From contig JACONH010000005.1 in NCBI GenBank assembly GCA_014323835.1, forward strand, positions 22,121-86,120: a stretch of 64,000 nt of DNA. The letters run 5' to 3'. This DNA comes from Alphaproteobacteria bacterium GM202ARS2 (GTDB taxonomy: Bacteria > Pseudomonadota > Alphaproteobacteria > GM7ARS4). Shown piece by piece: positions 1 through 8,045 of this stretch. The translations under genes were made by a program, and so were the position numbers. The notes under the pieces were generated by a model. The model made no database searches, was not told the origin of the DNA, and was given only the letters and a program-made list of their open reading frames with translations. Within the stretch, counting starts at the first letter, position 1, and every line of letters begins with the position of its first letter.

Positions 1-958
1 GCCGCACGCTTTCCCTTGTCACGCCCGAACACATTTTTTCCAAACGGCGCAGACTGAATTCTCGTTCGACTCGCCTAAGAGCACGTAACACACGTTCCTT
101 CTCGCTACCGCCCTCTGTTTCTTTAATGTCGCTATCCCATGCCTCACAAGCCTGCAAAATTGTCTGCAAAAAATAATGCACCCAATACCATGGGTCGTGC
201 TTTTTTTCATGCCAACCCTGCGAGGACTTATATAAGCTGTCGTAGTAGCCCTCTTTACGCTCTTCGATAATACGCTCGATGCTGATATAACGTGGCACCT
301 CATGCCCTTGCTGAAGCAACAATAGGTGGGCGAGCAAACGAGCCATGCGCCCGTTACCATCCAAAAAAGGATGAATACACAAAAAATCCAAAATATAAAG
401 AGCTATCAGAAGCAACGAGCTATAACGCTTGTACGCCATCTCATCCTTCAGACGCTGATGCAAGTCACGCATATAATCTGGTGTTAAGTGAGGAGGCAAC
501 GTCTCAAAACGCACCTTGTCCCCCTCCTTAATCGGGTTGGGAGCATTTTTCCACGCACCGCCATACCCTAAACCCGCAGGCTTCAGCAAATCCCTATGCA
601 ACTGCAAAACCAAAGAATCCGTGAATGTCATGTGCTTATAACGAGCGTTAATCCTGCTTAATACATTGTGATAGCCTATCAGCTCATACTCGTTCCTAAG
701 AGATGTATCCGTCGGTTTCTTCTGTTGGGGCGGATGTGCTAAAATATCTTCTAGATTCCTTGTAGCAGTAATATTCTCAAGACTGTTAGATGACTCAACG
801 CTCCTAATTATCGCACTCTCTCTCAACTCTTGCAAAATCTCAGGCGCACGCTCACGATAGAGATCTTGCCTGCCCCTATACGTCCCTATCTTCTCTAGAA
901 TCGGTAACACGTCCATCGGCACATGAAGAGCAAGTAAATATGCGTCAAAAGAGTGCAT
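1..958 (-). CDS. Fic family protein (partial, C-terminus outside window)
   Basis: Reading the minus strand from the ATG at 956-958 gives an open frame of 319 codons that is still open at base 1, so the 3' end is missing. Near codon 200 it carries the Fic core HPFLDGNGRMAR, which matches HPFx(D/E)GNGRxxR with its catalytic His and phosphate-binding GNGR. Near codon 55 lies SNSLEN, which fits the S/TxxxE(G/N) inhibitory helix of Fic proteins that inhibit themselves from the N-terminus. Such proteins usually transfer AMP from ATP to a target hydroxyl group. The residues after the core (WHEKKHDPWYWVHYFL) resemble the usual Fic C-terminal helix. A possible winged-helix tail would lie beyond the window edge. 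The target is unknown. The gene is AT-richer than the mobB-uvrC block. Confidence 0.88.
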   Translation of the reverse strand, partial: MHSFDAYLLALHVPMDVLPILEKIGTYRGRQDLYRERAPEILQELRESAIIRSVESSNSLENITATRNLEDILAHPPQQKKPTDTSLRNEYELIGYHNVLSRINARYKHMTFTDSLVLQLHRDLLKPAGLGYGGAWKNAPNPIKEGDKVRFETLPPHLTPDYMRDLHQRLKDEMAYKRYSSLLLIALYILDFLCIHPFLDGNGRMARLLAHLLLLQQGHEVPRYISIERIIEERKEGYYDSLYKSSQGWHEKKHDPWYWVHYFLQTILQACEAWDSDIKETEGGSEKERVLRALRRVEREFSLRRLEKMCSGVTRESVR

Positions 959-1252
959 CAGCTATACCTAAAACAATGAGCCCCTTTAATAGGGTATAAT
1001 AGACGTATATAGGTAGTCAATGTGTAGTTTTATACAAAAAAAGAATTGGTCTTTTTTATTTGCAAAATAAATACCTATAATAAAAGATATTTTTTATATA
1101 AAAAAATCGATAGAATAAATGTTGGTCAATAGCTGTATTTATTTGGGTGAGTATTACCTATTTAATATATAAAAATCATTATATATCATAGATATTTTAA
1201 TGTATATCTCTTCACTTCAATGTCGTTCAATGTTTCTTACAGAACATATTCT
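959..1252. other. AT-rich intergenic region upstream of the Fic gene
   Basis: This 294-bp stretch is very AT-rich, with many A and T runs and TATAAT-like hexamers (for example near 996-1001). It should hold the promoter of the minus-strand Fic gene and the 3' region of mobB. I see no coding frame, no clear hairpin followed by a T-run and no tRNA. Its composition contrasts sharply with the housekeeping genes on the right and suggests that the Fic gene was acquired together with its flank. Confidence 0.5.
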
Positions 1253-1765
1253 CTATAGCTCTTTATTTTTACCGATAAATTTCACTATAAACGTAGCAAT
1301 CGCCTGATAATCATCCAGAGCGAATTGGGGGAGCGAGCAGTCCTTAGGCATGACGTCACTGGCGATAGCGACAATATGGGGGTCGTTGGGATACAGCCAT
1401 TCTTTCCCGTTAGCAGAGCGGAAGACTTCTAGCTTGGCTATCGCGGCTTTTTTGAATCCTTCCACGAGAACAATGTCCACGCTGTCCATTTTAGCGAGGA
1501 TGGTTGCAAGGGTGGGTTCTGTCTCGTTGTGGAGCTCGTGGATACATGCCCATCGTTTTTCCGAGACGATGAAGACTTCTTTTGCTCCTGCCTGTCGGTG
1601 TGTGTGGCTGTCTTTTCCTGGTTGGTCGATATCGAAGCTGTGGTGAGCGTGCTTGACGGTCGAGACTGTGAGACCTTGCTGCTTCAATCTTTTAACCAGT
1701 TGGACGAGGAGCGTTGTTTTGCCACTTCCGCTCCATCCGGCGATGCCGAAGCATGATTGTGTCAT
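1253..1765 (-). CDS. mobB: Molybdopterin-guanine dinucleotide biosynthesis adapter MobB
   Basis: The 170-residue product has a P-loop at residues 10-18 (GWSGSGKTT), followed by the MobB signature TVKHAHHSFDIDQPGKDSH and a Walker B-like VDIVLVEGFK. MobB is a GTP-binding protein that assists MobA in attaching GMP to molybdopterin, so the cell probably makes bis-MGD-type molybdoenzymes. The length is normal for the family. The start overlaps the end of pgsA by 4 bp (ATGA type), so the two are probably co-transcribed from the uvrC side. No other molybdenum cofactor gene is in the window. Confidence 0.93.
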   Translation of the reverse strand: MTQSCFGIAGWSGSGKTTLLVQLVKRLKQQGLTVSTVKHAHHSFDIDQPGKDSHTHRQAGAKEVFIVSEKRWACIHELHNETEPTLATILAKMDSVDIVLVEGFKKAAIAKLEVFRSANGKEWLYPNDPHIVAIASDVMPKDCSLPQFALDDYQAIATFIVKFIGKNKEL

Positions 1766-2403
1766 GATTGCGTTCGTGAGCGGGCTGGCGGGTTTTTCAG
1801 CAATCCTATTTTTCCCGCTAGTTTTGCCCGTCGCTGTTTTCGTCTATGGTAGCGCTCGATGCCGAGCAAGCAGAAGCGCACATAACCGATACCTGAGGTG
1901 ACGCTGATAAGGGCTGCCGCCCATAGCAACGTTGTGCCTGCGATGGAAACAAAAGACACGATGGTATCGGGCGCGGCATCGCCGACAATGAAAAAGCCAA
2001 GAGCAAACATCTGTAAGACCGTTTTCCATTTGGCAGCCCCCGTGACGTGCATACGCATCCGCAAATCAGCAAGAAATTCCCGTAATGCCGAGACAAGGAA
2101 TTCTCGCAACAAAATAATCAAAGACGCCATGAGATTGCTCCCTTCGATTCTTTCCGTAATGACGAGCATAAAAATGACTGTAACAACGAGCAGTTTATCA
2201 GCGACAGGATCCAGCATGCGTCCGAGCTCAGAGATTTGTTTTTCTCGCCGTGCCAGATAACCATCGAGAAAGTCGGAGATGCACCCGATGGTGTAGACGA
2301 GCAAAGCCACCCAACGCATTGTGGGTGAATCAAAATAAAGCACTGTCGCCAGCACCGGCACCAAAGCGATGCGCCCCGTGCTGATGGAGTTAGGAAGGTT
2401 CAT
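1762..2403 (-). CDS. pgsA: CDP-diacylglycerol--glycerol-3-phosphate 3-phosphatidyltransferase
   Basis: This is an integral membrane enzyme that makes phosphatidylglycerol phosphate from CDP-diacylglycerol and glycerol 3-phosphate. The CDP-alcohol phosphotransferase motif DG(x)2AR(x)8G(x)3D(x)3D is complete: D44, D47-G48, A51-R52, G61, D65 and D69, counted from the chosen start. Several hydrophobic segments surround it. I chose the ATG at 2403 because the protein then begins MNLPNSISTGRI, the usual family N-terminus. ATGs at 2415 and 2412 are also in frame. The gene overlaps the 3' end of uvrC (stop at 2390), a common alphaproteobacterial pair, and the last bases of pgsA overlap mobB. Confidence 0.93.
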   Translation of the reverse strand: MNLPNSISTGRIALVPVLATVLYFDSPTMRWVALLVYTIGCISDFLDGYLARREKQISELGRMLDPVADKLLVVTVIFMLVITERIEGSNLMASLIILLREFLVSALREFLADLRMRMHVTGAAKWKTVLQMFALGFFIVGDAAPDTIVSFVSIAGTTLLWAAALISVTSGIGYVRFCLLGIERYHRRKQRRAKLAGKIGLLKNPPARSRTQS

Positions 2404-4324
2404 GAAGGTCATCATAAATCATCTGTGCTCTTGAGTCACTTATTCCTTCCACTTTTTTTAGGTCATCGATGGAGGCGTCTTTGATAGCGGCGAGGGAGCC
2501 GAAGTAGCGGAGCAGGGCTCTTTTGCGGGCCGCACCGATGCCTTGTATGCTATCGAGGCGCGAGCGCGTCATGGTCTTTGCTCTTTTTTTTCTGTGCGTC
2601 ATGATAGCAAATCGGTGCGCTTCGTCTCGGAGGCGTTGCATGTAGTGCGAAACCGCGCCGTGTTCGAGCAACATCAAGCTGCGTCCGTCCGCGACATAGA
2701 GCGTTTCTTTTCCTGCTTTTCGCTCTTTTCCTTTTGCCATAGCGAGCACGGGCATGCCGTCCAGCCCGAGTTCGCCCAGCACGTCCAGCACAGCATTGAG
2801 TTGTCCCTTACCGCCATCGATAATCAGCACATCTGGCCACGTACCTCCTTCTGTCGTGCCTTCTGTGTTGTCCTGTGCCAGTGCCCGTGAAAAGCGGCGG
2901 CGAATGACTTCTCGCATCATGGCGTAATCGTCTTCGCTCTGATAGGAGGAAGACGTTTTCGTGGCAGGCTGTTGAGCATCCTTGCCGATACGGAACTGGC
3001 GGTAAGCACTGGTGACAAAATCGTGCTGGTCGGCAACAATCATGACTCCTACGGGCTGTCCGCCGCTGGTATGAGAGTTGTCATAGACTTCGATACGCTC
3101 AGGGGGTGCCGATAGGGCAAACAATTCCTGCAAGAAGCGATGTGCCTGTGCGACATCCTGATTGCGCTGACGATGAGCATGCAACGCTTGCCTAGCGTTG
3201 TCTAAGACGTAGTCCACAACGGCGCGCTTTTTGCCGCGCGCGGCGGTCGAGATGGCAACCGTGTGATTGCTTTTTGCACTGAGGGCCTGCGCAAGAATGT
3301 GCTGGTCTTTTTTGGCTAGGGCATGGCTGAGCACCAATCGGGGCGGGGCGGGGCGCGACACGTAAAATTGTCCGATGACCGCAACAAGAATCTGTTGGGC
3401 GGTCGCTCGGGTATCGTGGCGAGGATAATAGGCGTGATTGCCCAATATGCGTCCGTGTCGAAAGAAGAAGACTTGCACGCAGCTGCTGGCGCGCTGCTGC
3501 CACAGGGCGATGACATCGCAATCGCCCATGTGGCGGGCATCCACTTGTTGGTGGGCGTGCACTTTGGCTAAAGCTTTCAGTCGGTCACGATAGCGCGCCG
3601 CGCGCTCGTAATCTTGTTGCTCGCTGGCGCGCTCCATAGCATCGCCCAGCTTCTCGCGTAAATGGTCGCTCTGCCCCCGCAAAAAAGCTTGGGCTTCATC
3701 CACAAGCTGGGCATACTCTTTTTCGCTGATACGACCCACACAGGGCGCCGAACAACGCTTAATTTGATACAGCAAGCACGGACGCTGACGCTGAGCAAAA
3801 ACCGTATCCGAACAGCTGCGGAGCAAAAAACCACGCTCCAAAATATGCACTGTCTCTCGAGCAGCATTCGATGTCGGAAAGGGGCCGTAATACGTGCCTC
3901 CCTTGCGCTGAGCGCCACGATGAAGAAAAACCTGCGCAAAAGTCTGACCCGCATGGCCAAGACCAATATAGGGAAAACTCTTGTCGTCCCGTAGCAAAAT
4001 ATTGAAGGGCGGACGCATCTTCTTAATGAGATTGCACTCGAGCAAGAGTGCCTCGGCTTCGTTGCGGGTGGTGATGACCTCGATGTTGGCGACCTTCGAG
4101 ATCATCGTCATGACCCGCTGATTATGGCCATAGCCGCGGGCATAGCTGGCGAGACGTTCCCGCAGCGAGCGTGCCTTGCCCACATACAAAGCTTCGCCCT
4201 TATCATTGAGCATACGATACACCCCGGGCGCGCGCGGAAACGTCTTATACAAACGCCGCACACAAGCAACGCCCCGCAATCCCTCCGATAAAAAAGGTGA
4301 ACGTTCTTCTCGCAGCTCCAACAT
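2390..4324 (-). CDS. uvrC: Excinuclease ABC subunit C
   Basis: The 644-residue product makes the two incisions on either side of a bulky DNA lesion within the UvrABC repair complex. The N-terminal GIY-YIG nuclease domain is seen as PGVYRM (about 33-38) and LYVGKARSLRERL (about 46-58). A UVR segment follows, then the RNase H-like nuclease with DNSHTSGG, IIDGGKGQLNAV and HRFAI, and a C-terminal helix-hairpin-helix pair (SIQGIGAARKRALLRYFGS). Length and order are canonical. It is the first gene of the minus-strand group uvrC-pgsA-mobB, and its promoter should lie in the 365-bp gap on its right. Confidence 0.97.
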   Translation of the reverse strand: MLELREERSPFLSEGLRGVACVRRLYKTFPRAPGVYRMLNDKGEALYVGKARSLRERLASYARGYGHNQRVMTMISKVANIEVITTRNEAEALLLECNLIKKMRPPFNILLRDDKSFPYIGLGHAGQTFAQVFLHRGAQRKGGTYYGPFPTSNAARETVHILERGFLLRSCSDTVFAQRQRPCLLYQIKRCSAPCVGRISEKEYAQLVDEAQAFLRGQSDHLREKLGDAMERASEQQDYERAARYRDRLKALAKVHAHQQVDARHMGDCDVIALWQQRASSCVQVFFFRHGRILGNHAYYPRHDTRATAQQILVAVIGQFYVSRPAPPRLVLSHALAKKDQHILAQALSAKSNHTVAISTAARGKKRAVVDYVLDNARQALHAHRQRNQDVAQAHRFLQELFALSAPPERIEVYDNSHTSGGQPVGVMIVADQHDFVTSAYRQFRIGKDAQQPATKTSSSYQSEDDYAMMREVIRRRFSRALAQDNTEGTTEGGTWPDVLIIDGGKGQLNAVLDVLGELGLDGMPVLAMAKGKERKAGKETLYVADGRSLMLLEHGAVSHYMQRLRDEAHRFAIMTHRKKRAKTMTRSRLDSIQGIGAARKRALLRYFGSLAAIKDASIDDLKKVEGISDSRAQMIYDDLHEPS

Positions 4325-4434
4325 CGACGACTCCCCGATAAAAGCCCCCAGCCCCCCAAGCCTCCCCAGCCTAGTGTAACAAAAAAACCCCCTTGTCGCG
4401 TCTTATTTGTCACGTCTTATTTGTTGCTCTGTCC

Positions 4435-4443
4435 TGTGGATAA
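4435..4443 (-). promoter_or_regulatory. DnaA box, perfect consensus
   Basis: The plus strand reads TGTGGATAA, so the minus strand is TTATCCACA, an exact match to the strong DnaA-box consensus. It lies about 110 bp upstream of the uvrC start. It could be a regulatory or titration site, or part of an origin, and a chance match cannot be excluded. Confidence 0.5.
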
Positions 4444-4563
4444 ATCTGTTAAAAAAAAATGACCCCTTTATTCGTCTAGGCTTGCCATCGCAGCCCTTTT
4501 GTAGACGTTCCACACGGCACAAAATAAGCCCTTGACTATACTTTCATTATAGCACAAATTTTC

Positions 4564-4572
4564 TGTGCATAA
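4564..4572 (-). promoter_or_regulatory. DnaA box, consensus TTATNCACA
   Basis: The plus strand reads TGTGCATAA, so the minus strand is TTATGCACA, a full match to the degenerate DnaA-box consensus. It is 129 bp from the box at 4435 and in the same orientation, within an A/T-rich stretch. Confidence 0.42.
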
Positions 4573-4689
4573 AAATAAAGTGCCTCAAAATTCAAACAAA
4601 GCCTTTATTAGCCTTGATTTACCCTTGAGGAAAACTTTTTCTTTTATCGCCCCTATTTCAAGATAAAAAGGGTATTACGTCACGGGGAA

Positions 4690-4761
4690 GGGCGCGTAGC
4701 TCAGCGGGAGAGCGCTCCCTTCACACGGGAGAGGTCACAGGTTCAATCCCTGTCGCGCCCA
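4690..4761 (+). tRNA. tRNA-Val (anticodon CAC)
   Basis: The gene folds as a standard cloverleaf. The acceptor stem pairs GGGCGCG with CGCGCCC, the D arm contains AGCTCAGCGGGAGAGC, the anticodon stem is CTCCC/GGGAG with loop TTCACAC (anticodon CAC, reading GTG), and the T loop is GTTCAATCC. The discriminator is A. The bases that follow are CCG, so the CCA end is not encoded. It lies just upstream of the PerM-like gene on the same strand. Confidence 0.96.
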
Positions 4762-4779
4762 CCGATGTTTTAACAGAGT

Positions 4780-5871
4780 GTGCCTAAGATGACTCGACTA
4801 TCGCCCAGCTTCCATCTTTTTGTTATGACGCTGACGCTTTTTGCTCTGCCGTTTGTGCTGATAGCGATTTTTCACGACATTATGTTGCCGTTTTTTCTTG
4901 GTGCGGTTCTTGCTTATATTTTGGATCCTTTAGCCGACCGTTTTGAGGATTTTGGTTTATCTCGAGTGGTCGCGACCGCCTGTGTTTTGTTGTTGGTTAT
5001 GTTGGTTTGTGTTTTTTTGTTGCTTCTTTTGGTGCCGCCTTTGATTCATCAGACGGCGGCGTTTATTCAATCGTTGCCGTCGATTGTTATGAATGTTTAT
5101 CACCTTGCCCTTGCTTATGTGAGTCAGCTTGTGGATGGGGATGAGCCATCTATCACCAGCGATGCTCTTTTGGAGCCGTTGCGTTCTTTGGCGGATACGT
5201 ATGTTGCTGACATTTTATCTTTTGCCAAGAATGTGTTTGTATCGATATTTGATAGTGGGCGTATTTTGTTTGAGTGGTTGGCGTTGATGTTGTTGACGCC
5301 GCTCACGACATTTTATCTTCTCAACGAGTGGGATAAAATTGTTTCTTATTTGCGTGAGTTGTTGCCGCAGCGTAATCGGGCGGCGGTGGTGCGGGTGGTG
5401 AAGGATTTTGATGCGTCTCTGGCACAAGTGGCGCGGGGGCTTCTTGCCCTTATCACGGTGATGGCGGTGTATTACGGCATCGGTTTATCGTTGATTATCC
5501 CTTATGGCTTTATTCTTGGCTTGCTTTCTGGTGTGTTGCTGTTGATTCCGTATTTGGGCTGGTCGCTGGGTTTGGTTTTGTCCTGTTTGGTTGCTTGGTT
5601 CGAAGTTCAGACTCTGCAAGGCGTTGGCTTTGTCGCGGCATTGTTTCTCGTGGGACAATTCATCGAGAGCTTTTTCTTGACGCCGCAGCTGGTGGGACGC
5701 AGCGGCGGGATGCATCCTTTGGCGTTGTTGTTTGCGTTACTTGTTGGCGGGTCGGTGTTGGGTTTTATTGGCGTGCTTCTTGCTCCGTTATTTACGGTCA
5801 TGGCTCTTATACTGACGCGGGTTGCGGTTGCTGCCTATCGGGACAGCACGTTCTTTAAGGCAATGACATGA
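4780..5871 (+). CDS. AI-2E/PerM family permease-like membrane protein
   Basis: The 363-residue product is mostly hydrophobic, with about eight predicted membrane segments, including an N-terminal pair and the conserved C-terminal block PYLGWSLGLVLSCLVAWF...GMHPLALLFALLVGG typical of the PerM/AI-2E exporter family. The substrate of most members is unknown. The frame opens with GTG at 4780 and an ATG follows at 4789 (MTRLSPSFH); either could be the true start. The stop overlaps the hdaA start by 4 bp. A PerM homologue directly upstream of hdaA is a recurrent alphaproteobacterial arrangement, so co-transcription is likely. Confidence 0.88.
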   Translation: MPKMTRLSPSFHLFVMTLTLFALPFVLIAIFHDIMLPFFLGAVLAYILDPLADRFEDFGLSRVVATACVLLLVMLVCVFLLLLLVPPLIHQTAAFIQSLPSIVMNVYHLALAYVSQLVDGDEPSITSDALLEPLRSLADTYVADILSFAKNVFVSIFDSGRILFEWLALMLLTPLTTFYLLNEWDKIVSYLRELLPQRNRAAVVRVVKDFDASLAQVARGLLALITVMAVYYGIGLSLIIPYGFILGLLSGVLLLIPYLGWSLGLVLSCLVAWFEVQTLQGVGFVAALFLVGQFIESFFLTPQLVGRSGGMHPLALLFALLVGGSVLGFIGVLLAPLFTVMALILTRVAVAAYRDSTFFKAMT

Positions 5872-6575
5872 TGCGCCAGTTGGTGCTTAACTTTCCGTTT
5901 AAGCGTTCTTATACCATCGAGGACTTTTTTATCAGCGATGCCAATGCGCTGGCATTTGCTTGGCTGAAACGCTGGCCCCTGTGGGCAAGCCCCGAGACCG
6001 AAGGCGGCGGCTTCATCGCCTATGGGCCATCGGGCTGCGGCAAAACCCACCTCATCCATGCTTTTTGTCAAATGACACCGACATATCTGATACCGCCACA
6101 GTTGCGCGAGGGGGCAGAAGCAGGGGACTCGGTGGACGCGCATATCTCAGCAGGAGCAACGTATCGGTCGTGGGCGCTCGATGATGTGGACGAGTGGCTC
6201 GGCAGTCGCGCAAGGGAGCGCAATCTGTTCGCGATTGTCTGCCATTGCCATGCCCACAACAAGACTCTTTTGTTGACATCTCGCCAGCCTGTGCGGGCTT
6301 GTGTTTTGCTGGCGGATTTGCAGTCGCGGCTTGCTGCCATGCCAGCGGCGGCGATTACGCCGCCTGATGATGCCTTATTGGCGGCGGTTATTAGCAAGTT
6401 GTTCCACGACCGCCAGCGTCACGTGGATGATGAGGTGATTGCCTTTATGATTGCTCGCATGGAGCGACGATTCGATGTGGCGATTCGTTTGGTTGCTGAA
6501 CTGGAGCAACACGCGGCAGAAAAACAGCAGAAAATCACGATTCCGTTGGTTAAAACGTTGTTGGTGCCGTCATGA
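5868..6575 (+). CDS. hdaA: DnaA regulatory inactivator HdaA
   Basis: This 235-residue protein corresponds to the AAA+ domain of DnaA without the DNA-binding domain IV. The N-terminus carries QLVLNF (residues 4-9), which matches the beta-clamp-binding motif of Hda proteins. The Walker A motif is GPSGCGKTH (53-61), a Walker B-like ALDDVDEW follows, and LQSRLAAM matches DnaA box VII with its Arg. Together with the loaded sliding clamp, Hda stimulates ATP hydrolysis by DnaA and so prevents re-initiation. The clamp (dnaN) and dnaA are in the same window. The gene overlaps both neighbours by 4 bp, forming a perM-hdaA-anmK unit. I see no ppk gene, which often follows hdaA in related genomes. Confidence 0.9.
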   Translation: MMRQLVLNFPFKRSYTIEDFFISDANALAFAWLKRWPLWASPETEGGGFIAYGPSGCGKTHLIHAFCQMTPTYLIPPQLREGAEAGDSVDAHISAGATYRSWALDDVDEWLGSRARERNLFAIVCHCHAHNKTLLLTSRQPVRACVLLADLQSRLAAMPAAAITPPDDALLAAVISKLFHDRQRHVDDEVIAFMIARMERRFDVAIRLVAELEQHAAEKQQKITIPLVKTLLVPS

Positions 6576-7744
6576 CTCAAACGCCCCTGTATCGCAGTAT
6601 TGGCTTGATGAGCGGCACCTCTGCCGATGGCATCGATGCTGCGGTGGTGACAACCGATGGTGAGATGTCTATCGAGTTCGGGGCGTGTTTACACCGCCCG
6701 TACGAGCCGACCCTTAAGAATGCTCTGTTGCGGGAAGCGGCAAAGGGCTATCTGCACAAACAAGGGGGCTTGGAGGAAGTGGAACGCCGTTTGACGGTCT
6801 GTCATGCCGAGGTGGTGGCGTCACTGCTGGACAAAGCTCAGTTGCGGGCATCGGACGTGCAGGTGGTGGGGTTACATGGGCATACGTTGAGTCATATCCC
6901 TCAGCGGCGTTTCAGCTGGCAGCTGGGCGATGGGCAGCTCTTAGCGGACATGAGCGGTATCGATGTTGTGGCGGATTTTCGCCAGCAGGATTTGCGTTAT
7001 GGCGGTGAGGGCGCGCCGTTGGCGCCGTTGTTTCACCATGCGTTACTACAAGGGACGGGGCGGGAGGCGTTAGGGAGGCGGGGGGCGGTGCCGTGTGCGG
7101 TTTTGAATGTTGGGGGTGTGGCGAATTTAACGGTGATGGGGGAGGCGGGGATTATTCATGCTTTTGATACGGGCCCTGGCTGTGCTTTGTTGGATGATTG
7201 GATGCGGGTCTGTGGTGTCGAGGCGGGCATCGATACAGATGGTGAGATGGCGGCGCGGGGACGGGCGCGCCAGGATGTTGTGGCGGATTATTTGCGTCAT
7301 GAGTATTTTAGGCGGGCGCCGCCGAAGTCTCTTGATCGGCATGACTTTGGCTTGGAGGCGTTGCAGCGGTTAAAGCATGAGGGGCTGACGGTTGAGGATG
7401 GTGCGGCAACGTTGGTGGCTTTGACGGCAGCGTGTGTGGTGAAGGGTAAGACGTGGAGTGGGGGGAGCGGGGGGGATGACTGGCAGCAGCTGGTGGTGAG
7501 TGGTGGCGGGCGACACAACAAGGCGTTGTTGGCGGCGTTAAAGGCGGGGTTGGCTGGCTGTGTGGATGCAACAGCAGAGGATGTGGGCTGGCAGGGGGAT
7601 TTTCTGGAGGCACAGGCGTTTGCTTGGTTGGCGGTGCGGGCGATGCGGGACTTGCCGTTGTCTGTGCCGGCGACGACGGGGGTGGGACAAGCGGTCAGTG
7701 GCGGGACGCGTTATCAGGCAAAAAAGAAAGCCTCGCCCGGTTAG
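6572..7744 (+). CDS. anmK: Anhydro-N-acetylmuramic acid kinase
   Basis: AnmK phosphorylates and opens 1,6-anhydro-MurNAc released during cell-wall turnover, producing MurNAc 6-phosphate for recycling. The 390-residue product begins with the ATP-binding signature LMSGTSADGIDA (12-23) and contains VADFRQQDLRYGGEGAPLAPLFH and FDTGPGCALLDDW, both diagnostic for the family. VSGGGRHNKALL near the C-terminus fits the second phosphate-binding loop. The ATG overlaps the hdaA stop. The stop codon at 7742-7744 lies inside a strong hairpin that serves as a terminator for the opposite strand. Long G-runs occur in the coding strand around 7450-7475. Confidence 0.96.
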   Translation: MTQTPLYRSIGLMSGTSADGIDAAVVTTDGEMSIEFGACLHRPYEPTLKNALLREAAKGYLHKQGGLEEVERRLTVCHAEVVASLLDKAQLRASDVQVVGLHGHTLSHIPQRRFSWQLGDGQLLADMSGIDVVADFRQQDLRYGGEGAPLAPLFHHALLQGTGREALGRRGAVPCAVLNVGGVANLTVMGEAGIIHAFDTGPGCALLDDWMRVCGVEAGIDTDGEMAARGRARQDVVADYLRHEYFRRAPPKSLDRHDFGLEALQRLKHEGLTVEDGAATLVALTAACVVKGKTWSGGSGGDDWQQLVVSGGGRHNKALLAALKAGLAGCVDATAEDVGWQGDFLEAQAFAWLAVRAMRDLPLSVPATTGVGQAVSGGTRYQAKKKASPG

Positions 7745-7754
7745 GCGAGGCTTT
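7719..7754 (-). terminator. Rho-independent terminator of the pqqA-like gene
   Basis: On the minus strand an 11-bp stem, AAAGCCTCGCC pairing with GGCGAGGCTTT around a 6-base loop (7727-7754), is followed by CTTTTTT. This is a textbook intrinsic terminator reading leftward, 28 bp after the stop of the small peptide gene. In the rightward direction the hairpin overlaps the anmK stop but has no good T-tract, so it mainly serves the minus strand. Confidence 0.85.
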
Positions 7755-7781
7755 CAGATGTCGTTGCCTACAACAGAAGTC

Positions 7782-7859
7782 TTAGACTTCAGCGCAGGCA
7801 TAGCTGTTGATTTCCAGACCAACAGACACTTCCGCGACTTTCGGTGTGTTCCATGCCAT
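7782..7859 (-). CDS. pqqA: PQQ precursor peptide PqqA (orphan, 25 aa)
   Basis: The minus strand from ATG 7857-7859 to TAA 7782-7784 encodes MAWNTPKVAEVSVGLEINSY followed by ACAEV. PqqA peptides have this form: a short leader rich in W/T/P and V/E, then the core GxExxxY, whose Glu and Tyr (here E17 and Y21 in GLEINSY) are cross-linked to become pyrroloquinoline quinone. A strong Shine-Dalgarno sequence AGGAGG lies 9-10 bases before the ATG, which decides this start over an in-frame ATG 120 bases upstream. A terminator follows, so it is a single-gene transcript. The processing genes pqqB-E are not nearby and would have to be elsewhere. Confidence 0.82.
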   Translation of the reverse strand: MAWNTPKVAEVSVGLEINSYACAEV

Positions 7860-8045
7860 GAGACCAGTTCCTCCTGAGAACGGTGTGATGGTTAAGCCAG
7901 AGAACGAGGGGGTCGTCTCCTTAACTCCTAGGATGGTTATAAACGAAGCAACTGAACAAGCCGTGAGATTAAAATTCATAATTCATTCATAACGGGGTTT
8001 TTTACTTATATGATTGAATAATAAAGTATCTTTTTTCAATCACAG
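7860..8045. other. Leader region of the pqqA-like gene and end of the helicase gene
   Basis: The 186 bp between the helicase stop and the PqqA start should hold the pqqA promoter and 5' leader. The half nearest the helicase (7970-8045) is AT-rich. An in-frame extension of 40 codons upstream of PqqA exists but looks unrelated to any known leader, and a good ribosome site sits only at the internal ATG. I found no convincing -35/-10 pair. Confidence 0.4.

Larger units (their letters stand above)
4325..4689. other. AT-rich intergenic region with two DnaA-box matches
   Basis: This 365-bp gap separates uvrC from the divergent tRNA-Val. It contains a short direct repeat of cgtcttatttgt (two copies within 4398-4424), two matches to the DnaA-box consensus TTATNCACA on the minus strand, and long A/T runs between 4450 and 4660. 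I see no convincing coding frame. It should carry the uvrC promoter on one strand and the tRNA/perM promoter on the other. Confidence 0.5.

Noticed and set aside
7860..7979. A 40-codon in-frame extension of the PqqA-like peptide.
   Set aside because: The good Shine-Dalgarno sequence is placed for the internal ATG, and the extension does not resemble known PqqA leaders.
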